From the NCBI RefSeq assembly GCF_003268595.1, contig NZ_CP029797.1, positions 2,129,501 to 2,193,500 on the forward strand: a stretch of DNA of 64,000 nucleotides. The letters run 5' to 3'. The notes below the pieces were generated by a model. That model was not told where the DNA came from. It worked only from the letters and a program-made list of their open reading frames with translations, and searched no databases. Source of the stretch: Paraliobacillus zengyii (GTDB lineage: Bacteria; Bacillota; Bacilli; Bacillales; Amphibacillaceae). This document shows positions 27,234-36,938 of this stretch, piece after piece. The translations under genes and the position numbers were made by a program. Within the stretch, counting starts at the first letter, position 1; each line of letters begins with the position of its first letter.

Positions 27234-28484
27234 TTAATATATTGGCGTTGTGTCAACCGATATGTTTTCTAAAATCTCTTTGACATGTGACATAAACTTA
27301 CCTGAAATTACGCCATCTAATATACGATGATCTAACGAAAGACATAGGTTAACCATATCTCGTGCTGCAAACATATCATCAATAATGATCGGACGTTTTA
27401 CAATTGATTCCACTTGTAAAATGGCTGCTTGCGGGTAGTTAATCACTCCCATAGATTGGACAGATCCGAATGAACCCGTATTATTAACAGTGAAAGTACC
27501 ACCTTCCATATCCCGTTGTGTCAAGTTACCATTACGCGCTTTCCTTGCTAAGGAATCAATTTCTTTCGCTATTCCTTTAATACTTTTCTCGTCAACATTT
27601 TTAATCACAGGTACAAATAATTCTTTTTCATGTGCAACTGCAATGGATAAATTAATTGCTTTATGTTGAATGATTTTATTACCCGCCCAAGAACTGTTTA
27701 ATTCCGGATATTTTTTTAATGCCTTTGCCACAGCGTTCAAGAAAAAAGCAAAGTAAGATAAATTATATCCTTCACTCTCTTTAAAATTCGTTTTTTCCGC
27801 ATCACGATATTTAACAAGGTTGGTAACATCAACTTCGATCATCATCCACGCATGTGGAATCTCAGTTGTTGAACGAACCATATTATTTGCAATTGCTTTT
27901 CTAATACCGGTTACTGGAATCTCTTTATCACCAATAGCTGTTTCTACTGTTTGTTGCTCTTCATTTCTAATGTGACTGTTTTGCTCAACCTTTTTTTCTA
28001 CTGTTGCTTCAATTTTTGAAGGTGGATTTGCAATCGTTCTTTCCAAATCCTTGCGGGTGATTCTTCCCCCTTGTCCACTTCCTTTTACTGAAGTTAGATC
28101 AATGTCATTTTCTTGTGCTAAACGCATAACAGCTGGAGAATAACGTTTTTTCATTGATGTATCAGTAGATTCTTCTTTCACTTTCATTTCATCATTAACT
28201 TGCTGTTGCACACTTTCATCAGCAACTACTGCTTCATTGTTATCTTCTACTTCGATAAAACACATTAATTCTCCAACAGCTATTACTTGTTCTTCATCTG
28301 CAACTAACTCTTTAATTGTTCCAGTAAAAGAAGATGGAACTTCTGCATTCACTTTATCTGTCATTACTTCTGCAATTGGGTCATACTTTTCAACATGATC
28401 TCCAACTTGCACAAGCCAGCTACTTACCGTTCCTTCTGTCACACTTTCACCAAGTTGAGGCATTGTAATTTTTTCGAGAGTCAA
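27234..28484 (-). CDS. bkdB: Branched-chain 2-oxoacid dehydrogenase E2 (lipoyl acyltransferase)
   Basis: Core subunit of the branched-chain 2-oxoacid dehydrogenase complex, transferring acyl groups to CoA; in bacilli it supplies iso and anteiso primers for fatty acids. 416 aa. N-terminal lipoyl domain with the lipoylated Lys in MTDKVNAEVP (about 43), a peripheral-subunit-binding domain (about 113-148, RYSPAVMRLAQENDIDLTSV), a linker and the catalytic domain ending with LDHRILDGVISG, the His-X3-Asp-Gly active site. Last gene of the bcd-lpdV-bkdAA-bkdAB-bkdB operon. Confidence 0.93.
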   Translation of the reverse strand: MTLEKITMPQLGESVTEGTVSSWLVQVGDHVEKYDPIAEVMTDKVNAEVPSSFTGTIKELVADEEQVIAVGELMCFIEVEDNNEAVVADESVQQQVNDEMKVKEESTDTSMKKRYSPAVMRLAQENDIDLTSVKGSGQGGRITRKDLERTIANPPSKIEATVEKKVEQNSHIRNEEQQTVETAIGDKEIPVTGIRKAIANNMVRSTTEIPHAWMMIEVDVTNLVKYRDAEKTNFKESEGYNLSYFAFFLNAVAKALKKYPELNSSWAGNKIIQHKAINLSIAVAHEKELFVPVIKNVDEKSIKGIAKEIDSLARKARNGNLTQRDMEGGTFTVNNTGSFGSVQSMGVINYPQAAILQVESIVKRPIIIDDMFAARDMVNLCLSLDHRILDGVISGKFMSHVKEILENISVDTTPIY

Positions 28485-28513
28485 AACGTTTTCCCTCCAA
28501 TTCTATTTACTAC

Positions 28514-29497
28514 TTAAAATATAGCAAGATTTCTCATAGCTACTTCCACTTTTTCAGCATTAATCATAAATTCTTTCTCCAATGGAGGTGCATAGGGCAT
28601 TGCCGGAACATCCGGTCCTGCTAATCGCTTGATCGGTGCATCTAAATCAAATAAACAATGTTCACTAATAATTGCAGCTACTTCACCTATAATGCTTCCT
28701 TCTTTATTATCTTCAGTGATCAACAGTACTTTCCCTGTTTTTGAAGCAGCTTCTTTTATCGCTTCCTGATCTAATGGATAAACAGTGCGTAAATCTAAAA
28801 TGTGTGCGTCAATTCCTTCTTCAGATAATTTTGCTGCAGCTTCCAATGCAAAATGAACACATAAGCCATATGTAATAACTGTAATATCGGATCCTTCTCT
28901 TTTTACATCAGCTTTTCCAATTGGAATTGTATAGTCTGTTTCTGGTACTTCACCTTTAATTAATCGATAGGCACGTTTATGTTCTAAAAAAAGCACAGGA
29001 TCATTATCACGGATTGCAGCTTTTAATAAGCCCTTGACATCATATGGAGTAGACGGCATAACAATTTTCAAACCCGGCTGATTAGCGAAAATAGCTTCTA
29101 TAGATTGTGAATGATATAAAGCACCATGTACACCACCACCGTATGGAGCACGAATTGTAATTGGACAACTCCAATCATTGTTCGAACGATAACGAATTTT
29201 AGCTGCTTCAGAAATTATTTGATTAACTGCTGGAAGGATAAAGTCAGCAAATTGCATTTCTGCAACAGGACGCATGCCATACATTGCAGCACCAATTCCA
29301 ACACCAGCAATTGCTGATTCAGCTAAAGGTGTATCGATAACTCTTTCTTCTCCAAATTCATCATATAAACCTGCTGTGGCACGAAAAACTCCACCATTTA
29401 TGCCAATGTCTTCCCCTAACACAAATACTTTACTATCTCGTTTCATTTCTTCCTGTAACGCTTGTGTGATTGCCTGAATATAAGATATTACTGCCAT
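28514..29497 (-). CDS. bkdAB: Branched-chain 2-oxoacid dehydrogenase E1 beta
   Basis: Beta subunit of the thiamine-diphosphate decarboxylase E1 of the branched-chain complex. 327 aa, transketolase-like: VFVLGEDIGINGGVFRAT near the N-terminus, EMQFADFILPAVNQI, RAPYGGGVHGALYHSQS and, in the C-terminal domain, YGLCVHFALEAA and LDLRTVYPLD. It lies between E1 alpha (15 bp upstream) and E2 (29 bp downstream), so the three are one transcription unit. Confidence 0.94.
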   Translation of the reverse strand: MAVISYIQAITQALQEEMKRDSKVFVLGEDIGINGGVFRATAGLYDEFGEERVIDTPLAESAIAGVGIGAAMYGMRPVAEMQFADFILPAVNQIISEAAKIRYRSNNDWSCPITIRAPYGGGVHGALYHSQSIEAIFANQPGLKIVMPSTPYDVKGLLKAAIRDNDPVLFLEHKRAYRLIKGEVPETDYTIPIGKADVKREGSDITVITYGLCVHFALEAAAKLSEEGIDAHILDLRTVYPLDQEAIKEAASKTGKVLLITEDNKEGSIIGEVAAIISEHCLFDLDAPIKRLAGPDVPAMPYAPPLEKEFMINAEKVEVAMRNLAIF

Positions 29498-29512
29498 TAT
29501 AATCCTCCTCCC

Positions 29513-30508
29513 TTACTTCTTTTCATAAACAAAATCATAAATTGATGATGGATCAGCATAAGCTGCAGCTTCTGCGTAGTCAGTAGCGTCATTTATGATT
29601 TGTTTTAATTCTTCTTCAAGTTCTTTTTCTTTTGATTCGGTTAAAATATCTTGTTCTCTTAAATATGCTGCAAAGGTTAGCACACCATCTTTATCTTTTG
29701 CTTCTTTTACTTCTTCTTTCGTACGATAGATGCTATCGTCATCATCACTTGAATGTGGTGTTAATCGATAAGATACTGTTTCAATTAAGCTAGGTCCATC
29801 ACCATTTCTAGCGCGGTCGGCAGCTTGTTTAACAGCCTGATATACAGCCAATGGATCATTACCATCTACTGTTATACCTGGCATTCCATATCCAATTGCA
29901 CGATCTGATATTTTCTCACATGCCACTTGTTTACTTAATGGTACTGAAATAGCATATTGATTATTCTCAACCATTAAAATTACAGGTAACTTCTGTACAC
30001 TAGCAAAATTTGCACCTTCATGGAAGTCTCCCTGATTTGAAGAACCCTCTCCTAAAGTAACAAAACTAACAATATCTTTTTTCTCTATTTTCGCTGCTAA
30101 CGCAATACCAACTGCATGCGGAACTTGAGTGGTTACTGGCGACGAACTAGTTAACATTCGATTTTTCTTTTGACCAAAATGACCTGGCATCTGTCGTCCA
30201 CCTGAATTAGGATCTTCTGCCTTTGCAAATGCTTGTAACATCAAGTCACGAGCCGTCATACCAAGTGCTAAAACTACCCCAACATCCCGGTAATATGGTG
30301 CTGAATAATCCTTTGTGCGATCTAAAGCAAACGCAGCTCCTACTTGTTGTGCTTCTTGACCTTGACAGGAAACAACAAATGGAATTTTACCTGCACGATT
30401 TAATAACCACATACGTTCATCAATTCTTCTTGCTAACAAAATGGTTCGATACATTTCAAATACTTCATCATCTGTTAATCCTAATGAAGCATGACGGTTT
30501 TCACTCAT
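29513..30508 (-). CDS. bkdAA: Branched-chain 2-oxoacid dehydrogenase E1 alpha
   Basis: Alpha subunit of E1. About 331 aa. The thiamine-diphosphate motif is visible as LGEGSSNQGDFHEGANFASV followed by ENNQYAIS. SRLTPHSSDDD corresponds to the phosphorylation-loop region of the family (here SYRLTPHSSDDD). The ATG ending at 30508 follows AAGGAGGAG; the open frame extends 27 bases further into lpdV without a better site. The long frame's overlap with lpdV reflects the tight operon. Confidence 0.93.
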   Translation of the reverse strand: MSENRHASLGLTDDEVFEMYRTILLARRIDERMWLLNRAGKIPFVVSCQGQEAQQVGAAFALDRTKDYSAPYYRDVGVVLALGMTARDLMLQAFAKAEDPNSGGRQMPGHFGQKKNRMLTSSSPVTTQVPHAVGIALAAKIEKKDIVSFVTLGEGSSNQGDFHEGANFASVQKLPVILMVENNQYAISVPLSKQVACEKISDRAIGYGMPGITVDGNDPLAVYQAVKQAADRARNGDGPSLIETVSYRLTPHSSDDDDSIYRTKEEVKEAKDKDGVLTFAAYLREQDILTESKEKELEEELKQIINDATDYAEAAAYADPSSIYDFVYEKK

Positions 30509-30527
30509 GATAACTCCTCCTTTTTGC

Positions 30528-31952
30528 TTATCCATGAATTTTCATTCCATCTACATCAAGTGCAGCCTCAGCCATCGCTTCTGCTAAAGATGGATGCGGA
30601 TGAATAGTTTCTCCGATTTCCCATGGGGTTGCATCTAAAACTTTGGCTAAGCCCGCCTCTGAGATTAACTCAGTTACATGCGGACCTATCATATGAATGC
30701 CTAATAGATCATTTGTTTTTTTATCAGCTATTATCTTAACAAATCCATCTGACTCACCATAAACAAGGGCTTTACCAATTGCTTTAAAACTAACCTTACC
30801 AGACTTCACTTGAAAACCCTGGTCTTTTGCCTGTGTTTCAGTTAAACCAACACTTGCTACTTCTGGATTTGAGTAGATACACGTAGGTATATGATGATAA
30901 TTAAGATGCATTGGACTATTACCTGCAATATGTTCTACTGCGTGCTTCCCTTCATGTGACGCAACATGTGCAAGCTGCATCCCACCAATACAATCGCCAA
31001 TTGCATATATATGCGTTTCTTTAGTTTGATAATCTTTATTTGTTCTAATTGAACCAGACATCTCTAACTGAATATCAGTATTCTCTATACCTATCTCAGT
31101 TGTATTCGGTTCTCGGCCAATAGCAATAAGCATTTGATCTGCTGTTAAAGTAGTCTTTTCGTTTTTATAATCAACTTGTATTGTTACATTATGTGCCTTT
31201 TCAACTGTTTCACTTAACACTTTTGCATTTGTCATAATTTTAATGCCTTTTTTCTTCAGTAAACGCTGCATTTCTTTCGCAATTGCACTATCTTCAGTTG
31301 GCAAAATCTGTTCTGCATACTCTACTAATGTTACATTTACATCAAAATCTGCTAGCATTGAAGCCCATTCAACACCGATAACACCTGCACCAACGATAAT
31401 AATTGACTTTGGTAATACCTTAAGGTTTAACGCTTCATCTGATGTTAAGATATGCGTGCCGTCTGGTTTTAAGTTCTCGATAAGCTTCGGTTTTGATCCT
31501 GTTGCAATAATTAAATTTTTACTGAGTAACATTTCATTATCAGAGCCATCTTTCATCTCTACAGAAACCGTTCCTGCTGTTGGCGAGAAGATAGACGGTC
31601 CTAAAACTCTACCTATTCCGTCATAAATATCAATTAATCCCTTTTCCATCAATCCGATTACACCTTGATACAGTTGGCTAACTATTTGTTCCTTACGATC
31701 TTGTACTTTTAAAAAATCCAGACTAATATCAGAGGTGTTAATTCCAAATTGATCTGCTTCTTTAGTCTGTTTAAACACTTCTGCGCTTCTTAGTAAAGCT
31801 TTTGAAGGAATACAACCTTTATGTAAACATGTGCCTCCAAGCTTGTCTTTTTCAACAATCGCAGTCTTTAACCCAAGTTGAGAAGCACGTATAGCAGCAA
31901 CATAACCTCCTGTACCACCTCCTAGTATGACTAGGTCATAATTTTTGGTCAT
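30528..31952 (-). CDS. lpdV: Dihydrolipoyl dehydrogenase (E3) of the bkd complex
   Basis: FAD-dependent flavoprotein that reoxidises the lipoyl arm of E2 with NAD. 474 aa. Rossmann motif GGGTGGYVAAIRASQLG, redox disulfide GGTCLHKGCIPSKAL (Cys-X4-Cys), a second Rossmann motif GAGVIGVEWAS and the C-terminal HPHPSLAEA His-Glu dyad. It heads the four complex genes; in Bacillus subtilis buk precedes it, but here bcd does. Confidence 0.94.
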   Translation of the reverse strand: MTKNYDLVILGGGTGGYVAAIRASQLGLKTAIVEKDKLGGTCLHKGCIPSKALLRSAEVFKQTKEADQFGINTSDISLDFLKVQDRKEQIVSQLYQGVIGLMEKGLIDIYDGIGRVLGPSIFSPTAGTVSVEMKDGSDNEMLLSKNLIIATGSKPKLIENLKPDGTHILTSDEALNLKVLPKSIIIVGAGVIGVEWASMLADFDVNVTLVEYAEQILPTEDSAIAKEMQRLLKKKGIKIMTNAKVLSETVEKAHNVTIQVDYKNEKTTLTADQMLIAIGREPNTTEIGIENTDIQLEMSGSIRTNKDYQTKETHIYAIGDCIGGMQLAHVASHEGKHAVEHIAGNSPMHLNYHHIPTCIYSNPEVASVGLTETQAKDQGFQVKSGKVSFKAIGKALVYGESDGFVKIIADKKTNDLLGIHMIGPHVTELISEAGLAKVLDATPWEIGETIHPHPSLAEAMAEAALDVDGMKIHG

Positions 31953-32097
31953 AAAAAACCCTCCTTTAATTTAAGTTAAAAAAATAATATGCTATGTAAG
32001 AAGATAATAGTGTAGACTATTATCATTTAATTCAGAAGTTCTTCCCTCTCTATAATATTCTTCTATGTAGAAAAGGTCAACTAGCTGTTTATCTTAT

Positions 32098-32156
32098 TGA
32101 AAAGTCTTCTTCCTAGAAACACCGTTAGAACAGTGCTCAAAGAAAAAGACTTTTCA
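32098..32156 (-). other. Long imperfect hairpin in the bcd-lpdV intergenic region
   Basis: Arms of 15 bases (TGAAAAGTCTTCTTC and GAAAAAGACTTTTCA) pair at 14 positions, with a small inner stem in the loop (CACCGTT...AACAGTG). No T-run follows on the minus strand, so it is not a standard terminator. It may be an mRNA processing or stability element. Confidence 0.5.
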
Positions 32157-32174
32157 CAATCTATTTAATTAATT

Positions 32175-33269
32175 TTAACGTCTACTACTAACATGGTGTT
32201 CATTTTGTAAGAATGTACTTCTAGAGTTACGTAAACTCGCTATTCTTTCCTCTGCCATTCTTTCAGCAGCAACGTAGGTAGGAATATTATCGCGCTTTGA
32301 GATAGCAAAGACCGTTTCAAGATTATCATATATCTTATCCACGCGTTTCATTGCCCTTTCGCGATTATAACCACTAAGTTCGTCAGCAATATTAATTACA
32401 CCTCCAGCATTTATAACAAAATCTGGCGCATATAAAATGCCTTTTTGATGCAATAAGTCCCCGTGTTTTTCTGATTCTAATTGATTATTTGCCGCCCCTG
32501 CAACAATTTTAGCTTTCAGTTTAGGAATTGTCTCATCATTTAATGTTGCTCCTAGTGCACATGGCGCATAGATATCACAATCAACTGAATAAATTTCATC
32601 TAATCCAACAGCTTTAGCACCAAATGCATCTACAGTTTTTTGAACAGCTTCTTCATTTATATCAGTAACAATTAATTGTGCACCTTCATCATGCAAGTAT
32701 TCACACAGTGTGTAGGCAACACTTCCTACCCCTTGAATTGCTATTTTCTTTCCTTCTAATATATCTGTTCCAAATACTTGTTTGGCACTTGCTTTAATTC
32801 CTTTATAAACACCATATGCAGTTACTGGTGAGGGATTACCTGATGAACCAAAAGCGGGTGAAATACCAGCTACATAATCTGTTTCTTCATGAATAATATC
32901 CATATCTTCTACCGTTGTCCCAACGTCTTCGGCTGTAATATATCTACCATTTAACCCTTGAATATATCGTCCAAATGCACGAAACATTGCTTCATTTTTA
33001 TCTTTTTTTGGATCACCAATTATTACTGTTTTACCACCACCTAAATTTAACCCTGCAGCAGCATTTTTATAAGTCATACCTTTTGCTAATCGCAGTGCAT
33101 CTTCTATTGCAGCTTCTTCCGATGCATATGTCCACATTCTTGTACCACCTAAAGCAGGTCCAAGTGTTGTATCGTGAATAGCGATGATTGCTTTCAAACC
33201 AGATTCTTTGTCCTGACAAATAACTAATTGTTCATAATCATACTTTTCCATGTAAGTAAAAATTTCCAA
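32175..33269 (-). CDS. bcd: Leucine/branched-chain amino acid dehydrogenase
   Basis: NAD-dependent oxidative deamination of leucine, isoleucine and valine to the 2-oxoacids used by the downstream complex. 364 aa. N-terminal substrate domain with [10 protein letters not shown] and [19 protein letters not shown], holding the two catalytic lysines. NAD domain with [18 protein letters not shown], then the conserved [10 protein letters not shown] and AGAANNQL. Start is TTG at 33269, with AAGGAGG seven bases before it. First gene of the bkd operon, behind the sigma-54 promoter. Confidence 0.93.
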   Translation of the reverse strand: MEIFTYMEKYDYEQLVICQDKESGLKAIIAIHDTTLGPALGGTRMWTYASEEAAIEDALRLAKGMTYKNAAAGLNLGGGKTVIIGDPKKDKNEAMFRAFGRYIQGLNGRYITAEDVGTTVEDMDIIHEETDYVAGISPAFGSSGNPSPVTAYGVYKGIKASAKQVFGTDILEGKKIAIQGVGSVAYTLCEYLHDEGAQLIVTDINEEAVQKTVDAFGAKAVGLDEIYSVDCDIYAPCALGATLNDETIPKLKAKIVAGAANNQLESEKHGDLLHQKGILYAPDFVINAGGVINIADELSGYNRERAMKRVDKIYDNLETVFAISKRDNIPTYVAAERMAEERIASLRNSRSTFLQNEHHVSSRR

Positions 33270-33321
33270 AGTTGGTCCTCCTTAAGTAATGAGATTACTC
33301 ATTGCTCTCCATAATAACACC

Positions 33322-33339
33322 ATGCAATTTTCGTGCCAA
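33322..33339 (-). promoter_or_regulatory. Sigma-54 (SigL) promoter of the bcd-bkd operon
   Basis: The minus strand reads TTGGCACGAAAATTGCAT, an essentially perfect -24/-12 element (TGGCAC-N5-TTGCA). It lies about 55 bp upstream of the bcd start, next to a gene for a sigma-54-dependent activator. Confidence 0.92.
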
Positions 33340-33380
33340 GTTATGTATGTTATTGTATCAGGTTTTGTTATTTACAAGTC

Positions 33381-33415
33381 ATGCAATAATATGCGTGGTT
33401 TGCAAATTATTGCAT
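33381..33415. promoter_or_regulatory. Candidate upstream activator site for BkdR
   Basis: A perfect 10-bp inverted repeat, ATGCAATAAT (33381-33390) and ATTATTGCAT (33406-33415), with a 15-bp spacer. It lies about 50-80 bp upstream of the -24 box and overlaps the last codons and stop of bkdR. Binding by BkdR is inferred. Confidence 0.6.
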
Positions 33416-35167
33416 GCCATTACCTGCGATATGATGCTTCTCTATTTTATAATACAAACTTCTAATGGATATATTTAATATACGAGCAGTTTTCGTTTTG
33501 TTATAATTATTTGCCGCTAAGGTTTGAGCTATAATCTTTTTCTCATACGTATCTAAAGTGTCCTGAAGATTACTATTTTCGGAAATTGAAGTAACAGCAT
33601 GCTCTTCATTCTCTTTTACTCCATTCTCAACTGCAATTAACTGTGGTAAATTTTCTTTTTTAATTACTTCTTCATTTATCTGCATATATATAATAGATCT
33701 ACTAATAACATTCTCTAACTCCCTGACGTTTCCAGGCCAATGGTATTCTTTTAAATATTCTAGAGCATCTTTAGCAATCGTTTTTATGTTTCTTCCGTAA
33801 TCCTGATTGATTTTATTAATTAAGTAGGATACCATCTCTTTAAAGTCGCTACTACGCTCCCTCAAAGCAGGAATATAGATAGGTAGACGATTTAATCGAT
33901 AATATAAGTCTTCCCGAAACCGACCTTCTCTTATCGCCTCTTCTAAATTAACATTTGTTGCAGTTATTACCCGAACATCCACAGAGATTGGTTTAGAAGC
34001 ACCAACTCGAACAATTTCATTCTCTTGTAAGACTCTTAATAGTTTGGCTTGAATATGTAGTGATAATTCACCGATCTCATCTAAAAATATACTACCATTA
34101 TTTGCCGCTTCAAAATACCCCTTTTTACCTCCACGATTAGCACCTGAAAAAGCACCTTCTTCATATCCAAACAATTCACTTTCCAAGATTGATTCCGTTA
34201 TTGCGGCACAGTTTACTCGAATGAATTTATCCCGTCTACGATCACTCGCATGATGAATAGCATGAGCAAATAATTCTTTTCCTGTACCCGATTCACCTCT
34301 TAAAAGAACTGTAGCAGCTGTTTTGGCTACTACTTTTGCTTGATTTATAGTCAATTCCATTTCATCCGATTGGCCAATAATATCATCAAATGTATATTTA
34401 GATTCTAAGTTTCGAATAATTTTACGCGCTTGCATTAATTCTTTTGTTAAATGTTGTATTTCAGAAACATCGTGTAATACGCCTACACTACCCTTTAAGA
34501 TGCCATCTACTATAATAGGTGATACATTCACGATCACAGCTTTTTTAGCAGGTCCTACCTTCATTTGAACTCCTCGAACTGGTTTACGTGTTACTAATAC
34601 TTGTTTGTGCATGCTTTTTCCTTCAGAAATATCAACTGTAGCAGGTTTACCAATGATCTCATCCTCTGTTAAACCAGTAATGCGTGTATACGCTGGATTA
34701 ATCATAATACCGTGACCTTTTTCATCAACAACGCTAATTGCTTCATCTGATGAGTGAAAAACTGCTTCTAGCATCTTACTTTCATGTATATTATCTAAAA
34801 TTAAATTTTGTTGATACCTTTGCGTTTTTAGTTTGCTAATTTGCTTCTCTTTCTCCTCCATCAGTTCAGTAAGGATAGACTCGATATTTTTTGAAACTAT
34901 AATTGTATTTGCAGACTTTACTAATTGCAATTCATCCAAAACAGCTAATGAACCAGTTGTTTCAAACACAATATCTATTGTATTATCTAACCAATTACTC
35001 CAGTCCTCATCTATTTTGATTTGATTATCCTTTGCTAACTTTAAATTCAGATTATTTTTTTGATTAGCAATGACAGCTTTTATTTCCATTCTTTCAGATG
35101 AATTTATATGTTTAATTAGTTCATTTGTAGCATTATCGCCACCAATAATTAATACTTTTTTCTTCAT
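33407..35167 (-). CDS. bkdR: Sigma-54-dependent activator (BkdR-like)
   Basis: Transcription activator for the adjacent branched-chain operon. About 586 aa. An N-terminal alpha/beta segment (about 1-100) looks like a nucleotide-binding Rossmann fold (VLIIGGDNATNELIKHI). A PAS domain (about 135-245) and an AAA+ domain follow (Walker A GESGTGKELFAHAIH, Walker B-type IFLDEIGEL, and GAFSGA at the sigma-54-contacting loop, Ser replacing the usual Thr). A C-terminal Fis-type helix-turn-helix has NKTKTARILNISIRSLYYKI. The ATG ending at 35167 is favoured over a GTG four codons earlier. Confidence 0.88.
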   Translation of the reverse strand: MKKKVLIIGGDNATNELIKHINSSERMEIKAVIANQKNNLNLKLAKDNQIKIDEDWSNWLDNTIDIVFETTGSLAVLDELQLVKSANTIIVSKNIESILTELMEEKEKQISKLKTQRYQQNLILDNIHESKMLEAVFHSSDEAISVVDEKGHGIMINPAYTRITGLTEDEIIGKPATVDISEGKSMHKQVLVTRKPVRGVQMKVGPAKKAVIVNVSPIIVDGILKGSVGVLHDVSEIQHLTKELMQARKIIRNLESKYTFDDIIGQSDEMELTINQAKVVAKTAATVLLRGESGTGKELFAHAIHHASDRRRDKFIRVNCAAITESILESELFGYEEGAFSGANRGGKKGYFEAANNGSIFLDEIGELSLHIQAKLLRVLQENEIVRVGASKPISVDVRVITATNVNLEEAIREGRFREDLYYRLNRLPIYIPALRERSSDFKEMVSYLINKINQDYGRNIKTIAKDALEYLKEYHWPGNVRELENVISRSIIYMQINEEVIKKENLPQLIAVENGVKENEEHAVTSISENSNLQDTLDTYEKKIIAQTLAANNYNKTKTARILNISIRSLYYKIEKHHIAGNGMQ

Positions 35168-35171
35168 TTCT

Positions 35172-36938
35172 TCACACACCCTGCATTATTTTGCACACCA
35201 TTATCATAGCTTTTACTCTAAATATTTGCAACAAAACCACTTCTACTAAATTAAACAAAAATGAGGCTGGGACATAACTAGCCAAAATAACGAAAAAGAT
35301 TCCGATCATCTTAGGAAGATGGTCGGAATCTTTTTTTGTTGGATTATTTTCAGGATTTGTTGCACCATGCGCATGCTTAGCCGTGTACTTTCTCAAGTTC
35401 ACCGCCATGAATGCAAATCCTAATTCATTTTCCACTTTCTTCTTGCCTCTTACTGACATACGAGTGAAACGCAAATTAGCCTTCAAAAATCCGAAGACTG
35501 GTTCTACATCTATTTTTCGTTTGCCATAAATTTTACCGGTTTCTTTTTCTGAAAGCTGCTGTTTTGTGTATGCTTTTTGTTGTTCCCATTTTTCATTATA
35601 ATAAATTTTTCGATTATTTCCTTCCTTTGCTTTTGTACAGTGGGAACGCAACGGACAATCCGAACAGTCTTCACATTCATAGACTTTAAAGGATCGGGTG
35701 AAGTTATCTTTACCTGTTCGATTAGATAGATACTGGAAAGCCACTTTTTTATCATTTGGACAACGGAAAGAATCACTCGCTTCATCATACGCCCAGTTCA
35801 TTGTGTTAAAAGGGTCTTGCTTATATTTCTTTGTCTTCTCTTTTCAATACATATTGTATGTAATCAGCGGGATGCGCTCCCGATTAATGCGGACATCTTC
35901 ATAATTCTGTTCACTTCCATACCCTGCATCAGCTACGATATATGTGGGAAGTTCAAAGAAGCTTTCCTCGATTTTATCTAGAAAAGGAGTGAATGTGCGT
36001 ACATCAGTTGGATTGGGAAATACGTCATATGCGAGTGTATATTGTCCTTCGGTCGCAATTTGTACATTGTAACCTGCTTTTAATTGGCCATTCTTCATAT
36101 AATCGTCTTTCATGCGCATAAAGGTGGCATCATGGTCTGTCTTTGAATAACTATTGCGCGCTTCAAATATAAGCCTATCCTTTTCGTATTTTTGTTTGCG
36201 TGCTACGTAATCTTTAAACTGTTTGCGGTATTTTTTTGGTGTTTTCCTTGCAGAGCGAAGCTGCTTCCGTTTGCTGACATCTTTACTTTCTTCGATCTGT
36301 TTGTCGTATCCTTCAACGGTCTTCTCTAGTTTCTCAACTACTTTTTCGAGTTCTTTAGTGGATAGTTCTTCCGTACTTTCGCGTTCTATTTCTGGAATAA
36401 TTTCGTTTGCCAATAATTCATCGTACAGTTGATTTGATTTCTCCACCAAATTCGCACTGTATTTTTCAATCGCTTTTCGCCAAACAAACGTAAATTTATT
36501 GGCATTTGCTTCTATTTTGGTGCCATCAATAAAGATCGCTTCCTGGTCAATCAGCTCTTCTTTCACCAGTTGGCATCGAAATTGTACAAAACATTGGCGT
36601 AACAGTTCTTGTACTTCTTCATTGACTCGAAAACGATTAATCGTTCGATAGCTTGGCTCATAACCTTGCGCTAACCACATCATGCGTACACTATCTTTCA
36701 GTAATGATTCAATTTTTCTTCCAGAGAAAACAGATTGCGTGTAAGCACATAAAATAACCTTCATCATCATGCGTGGATGATAAGCAGGACAACCTGTTTC
36801 ATGTAAGAAAACAGAAAATGCTTTATCAGGTATTTGTTCTACTAAGTCATGGATCGTATAGGCAATATCATTTTTTTGTAATTTCATTTCAAAATCTAAC
36901 GGCAAAATTACTTGATTCATGTTATAATCTTTAAACAT
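35172..36938 (-). pseudogene. IS1182-type transposase interrupted by one nonsense codon
   Basis: DDE-type transposase. The N-terminal part ([20 protein letters not shown], then the Cys-rich and [13 protein letters not shown] region) and the C-terminal part (KVYECEDCSDCPLRSHCTK, DVEPVFGFLKANLRFTRMSV) lie in the same frame, separated by a TGA at 35844-35846 after NMY, where relatives have a sense codon. The start ATG ending at 36938 follows GGAGG. The frame has no stop inside the element: it reads through the left inverted repeat and ends at 35172 in host DNA, as often seen in this family. Probably inactive unless the stop is suppressed or is an error. Confidence 0.82.
35203..35231 (-). promoter_or_regulatory. 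Probable sigma-A promoter of bkdR
   Basis: TTGCAA (35226-35231) and TATGAT (35203-35208) are separated by 17 bp on the minus strand, about 40 bp upstream of bkdR. It survives between the insertion sequence and the gene. Confidence 0.5.

Noticed and set aside
32098..32156. Intrinsic terminator after bcd
   Set aside because: The stem is good, but no T-run follows it on the minus strand, so I list it as an unassigned hairpin.
35510..35788. 92-aa minus-strand frame inside the transposase
   Set aside because: It is an alternative frame of the IS1182 transposase with no start signals.
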